The position numbers were made by a program, and so were the translations under genes. The notes under the pieces are model-generated. The model had not been told where the DNA came from and made no database searches. It worked only from the letters and a program-made list of their open reading frames with translations. A stretch of DNA of 33,092 nucleotides, from contig JABMRB010001231.1 of the NCBI GenBank assembly GCA_013202865.1, positions 1 to 33,092 on the forward strand, given 5' to 3'. The stretch's first letter is position 1; every line of letters starts with the position of its first letter. This document shows, in pieces, positions 32,874-33,092 of this stretch. Source of the DNA: Candidatus Nealsoniibacteriota bacterium (lineage in GTDB: Bacteria > Planctomycetota > Planctomycetia > Pirellulales > Thermoguttaceae).

Positions 32874-33092
32874 CTCCCTTTCCACAAGAAGGTGGCGGAT
32901 TGGGAAACCTTTCCCAAGGGGCCTTCGTTCCACGGAGTGGCGCTGGAGAATCGCTATGAGCCCCGCCGAATCGGCACCTACAACGGCCTGGCCCGGATGT
33001 AGGTGAGGGCCGGGCATCGCGACACGCAGATTTCTTAGACTATCGCCAAGGGCAGCCCTCTCACTAACGTGTGTGTCGCACCTATCTCGTTC

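Noticed and set aside
1-33092. CRISPR array, tRNA or rRNA genes
   Set aside because: No regularly spaced short repeats and no cloverleaf or rRNA-like sequence were seen on either strand.

Overview
The window looks like an accessory (genomic-island) region of a high-GC-leaning environmental bacterium. The gene style suggests Planctomycetota: divergent ECF-type sigma factor, big defence genes, an orphan tyrosine recombinase, an AAA ATPase of mobile elements and dispersed palindromic repeats. This is inference from gene content only; no taxonomic marker is present. I see no rRNA, tRNA or CRISPR array.

The layout is two large cassettes side by side, each bracketed by its own pair of direct repeats. 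Cassette 1 (about 618-11100, minus strand) lies between repeats A1 (125-307) and A2 (11402-11573). It reads, in transcription order from 11100 down: class I SAM methyltransferase, O-methyltransferase-like enzyme with a winged-helix N-terminus, a three-part ABC importer of the TrpXYZ / ABC_sub_bind type (binding protein, permease, ATPase), a B12-binding radical SAM protein, a 626-aa protein ending in a GHKL (histidine-kinase-like) ATPase, a 604-aa protein beginning with a receiver-like fold, and an ECF-like sigma factor. Nearly all junctions are ATGA/GTGA stop-start overlaps, so this is one tightly coupled nine-gene operon that joins a chemical/uptake module to a signalling/transcription module. 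I know of no described system with this exact set.

Cassette 2 (about 12529-29888, plus strand) lies between repeats C1 (11952-12109) and C2 (29939-30096). It holds a MerR-like HTH regulator, a 1725-aa DExH helicase with a DUF1998 region and a Vsr/DUF559-like tail, a SNF2/RapA-type helicase, a 1261-aa N6-adenine DNA methyltransferase (NPPY), three uncharacterised proteins (658, 618 and 255 aa, the 618-aa one with a nuclease-like N-terminus), and a CBS-domain gene broken by an in-frame TAA. The helicase/SNF2/methylase core is that of class 1 DISARM, with DrmA- and DrmB-like parts fused as in Druantia DruE; the accessory trio makes it a candidate new anti-phage system.

The right end (30142-33092) is mobile-element machinery: a complete tyrosine recombinase, a decayed recombinase C-terminus in opposite orientation, a palindrome cluster, and an AAA ATPase. 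A second recombinase fragment lies immediately after repeat C1. Repeats plus recombinase remnants at both cassette edges suggest that the cassettes were gathered by site-specific recombination at structured repeat sites.
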